Origin: Thermoflexus hugenholtzii JAD2
Lineage (GTDB): Bacteria > Chloroflexota > Limnocylindria > Limnocylindrales > Limnocylindraceae
Assembly: GCA_945862225.1 (NCBI GenBank)
Contig: CAMAXG010000006.1
Span: 1-32,324 of the forward strand
Reading direction: 5' to 3'
Length of the DNA stretch: 32,324 nt
Shown here piece by piece: positions 31,948 through 32,324 of the stretch (positions are counted from its first letter, which is position 1; each line of letters starts with the position of its first letter). The notes below the pieces were generated by a model. The model made no database searches. It had not been told where the DNA came from and worked only from the letters and a program-made list of their open reading frames with translations. The position numbers and the translations under genes are program-made.

Positions 31948-32324
31948 ATGATTGAAACTGCCTACTTCGCCACTGGCTGCTTCTGGGGGGCTGATCGCCG
32001 CTTCTGGCAGATGCCGGGCGTCACCGCAACCGCCGTGGGGTACATGGGCGGTCACGCCGCGTCACCCACCTACGAGCAGGTCTGCACTGGCAGCACTGGG
32101 CACGCCGAGATGGTGAAGGTCGTCTTCGACAACCAGAAGATCTCGTATCGCCGACTCCTCGAGGAGTTCCTCACCATGCACGACCCCACGTCGCTGAACC
32201 GCCAGGGTGGCGATGTTGGCTCCCAGTACCGCAGCGCCGTCTACTTCACGAACGACAACCAGCGCGAGGCGATTGAATCTGGCTTCAAGCTCTACGGTGC
32301 AGCACTTGCCGCCGAAGGGCACGG
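31948..32324 (+). CDS. msrA: Peptide methionine-S-sulfoxide reductase MsrA (partial, 3' end beyond the window)
   Basis: 125 codons are visible, open to the edge. The catalytic motif GCFWG is at residues 10-14, with nucleophile C11. GYMGGHAASPTYEQVCTGSTGHAE matches the conserved substrate-binding and YxxVCxGxTGHAE region in this family, and FLTMHDPTSLNRQGGDVGSQYRS follows in order. MsrA reduces methionine-S-sulfoxide in oxidised proteins, using thioredoxin. There is no signal peptide, so it is cytoplasmic. The resolving cysteines, if any, lie beyond the window. The start fits a leaderless TAAACT promoter. Confidence 0.95.
   Translation, partial: MIETAYFATGCFWGADRRFWQMPGVTATAVGYMGGHAASPTYEQVCTGSTGHAEMVKVVFDNQKISYRRLLEEFLTMHDPTSLNRQGGDVGSQYRSAVYFTNDNQREAIESGFKLYGAALAAEGH

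Noticed and set aside
1-32324. CRISPR arrays, tRNA and rRNA genes
   Set aside because: No regularly spaced identical repeats outside the ELWxxDGT coding arrays, and no tRNA or rRNA landmarks were recognised.

Overview
The window looks like chromosomal DNA of a GC-rich, probably monoderm, free-living bacterium. There is no rRNA, tRNA, insertion sequence, CRISPR array or phage gene to fix the taxon. The envelope genes (a lipobox lipoprotein, an MMPL exporter, a secreted subtilase with Ig-like repeats, and ELWxxDGT repeat proteins with an LPxT-like motif, membrane helix and basic tail) suit Chloroflexota or Actinomycetota; I cannot decide between them. Seven genes have a TANNNT -10 element ending only 6-7 bases before the start codon, so they are probably transcribed as leaderless mRNAs. 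That habit is common in some GC-rich lineages.

Layout. 1-399: partial comF on the minus strand. 457-2997: FemAB/BioF2-like acetyltransferase, GT4 glycosyltransferase and a small membrane protein. 2994-9226: a minus-strand run of DedA protein, metallophosphoesterase, MMPL exporter, AttH/CrtC-type lipocalin lipoprotein, small membrane protein and PIG-L deacetylase, several overlapping or separated by a few bases. 9267-15615: small membrane protein, secreted S8 protease, MFS transporter, 53-residue zinc-ribbon protein, and a two-domain RgpF-like glycosyltransferase/methyltransferase. 15631-17689: a minus-strand, more AT-rich module of a YbjN/CesT-like protein, a trypsin-like PDZ protease without a signal peptide, a 56-residue membrane protein and DUF805. 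17785-19704: deoxyribonucleotidase-like HAD protein, Cys-rich secreted protein and voltage-gated-type K+ channel.

19760-24304 is the most interesting region: an AT-richer four-gene operon of a beta-class DNA methyltransferase, an SF2 helicase, a protein with a possible PD-(D/E)xK-like fold, and a MORC/MutL-like GHKL ATPase. It looks like a restriction-modification-related anti-phage system. Immediately downstream and convergent is a nuclease-DUF2075 helicase fusion (24356-26251) with its own promoter, so the area reads as a small defence island.

26376-31938 is a family of ELWxxDGT repeat surface proteins: one truncated copy and three full paralogues, with a leaderless SRAP/HMCES-type DNA-repair gene between them. 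All three full paralogues end in LPxT(N/S)R(D/E)G, a membrane helix and a basic tail. The window ends inside msrA.

The window is gene-dense. No gap exceeds 300 bases; the longest are about 124 bases (26252-26375) and 95 bases (17690-17784), both promoter regions. I see no convincing intrinsic terminator with a T-run. Family calls are from motif recognition, not database searches.
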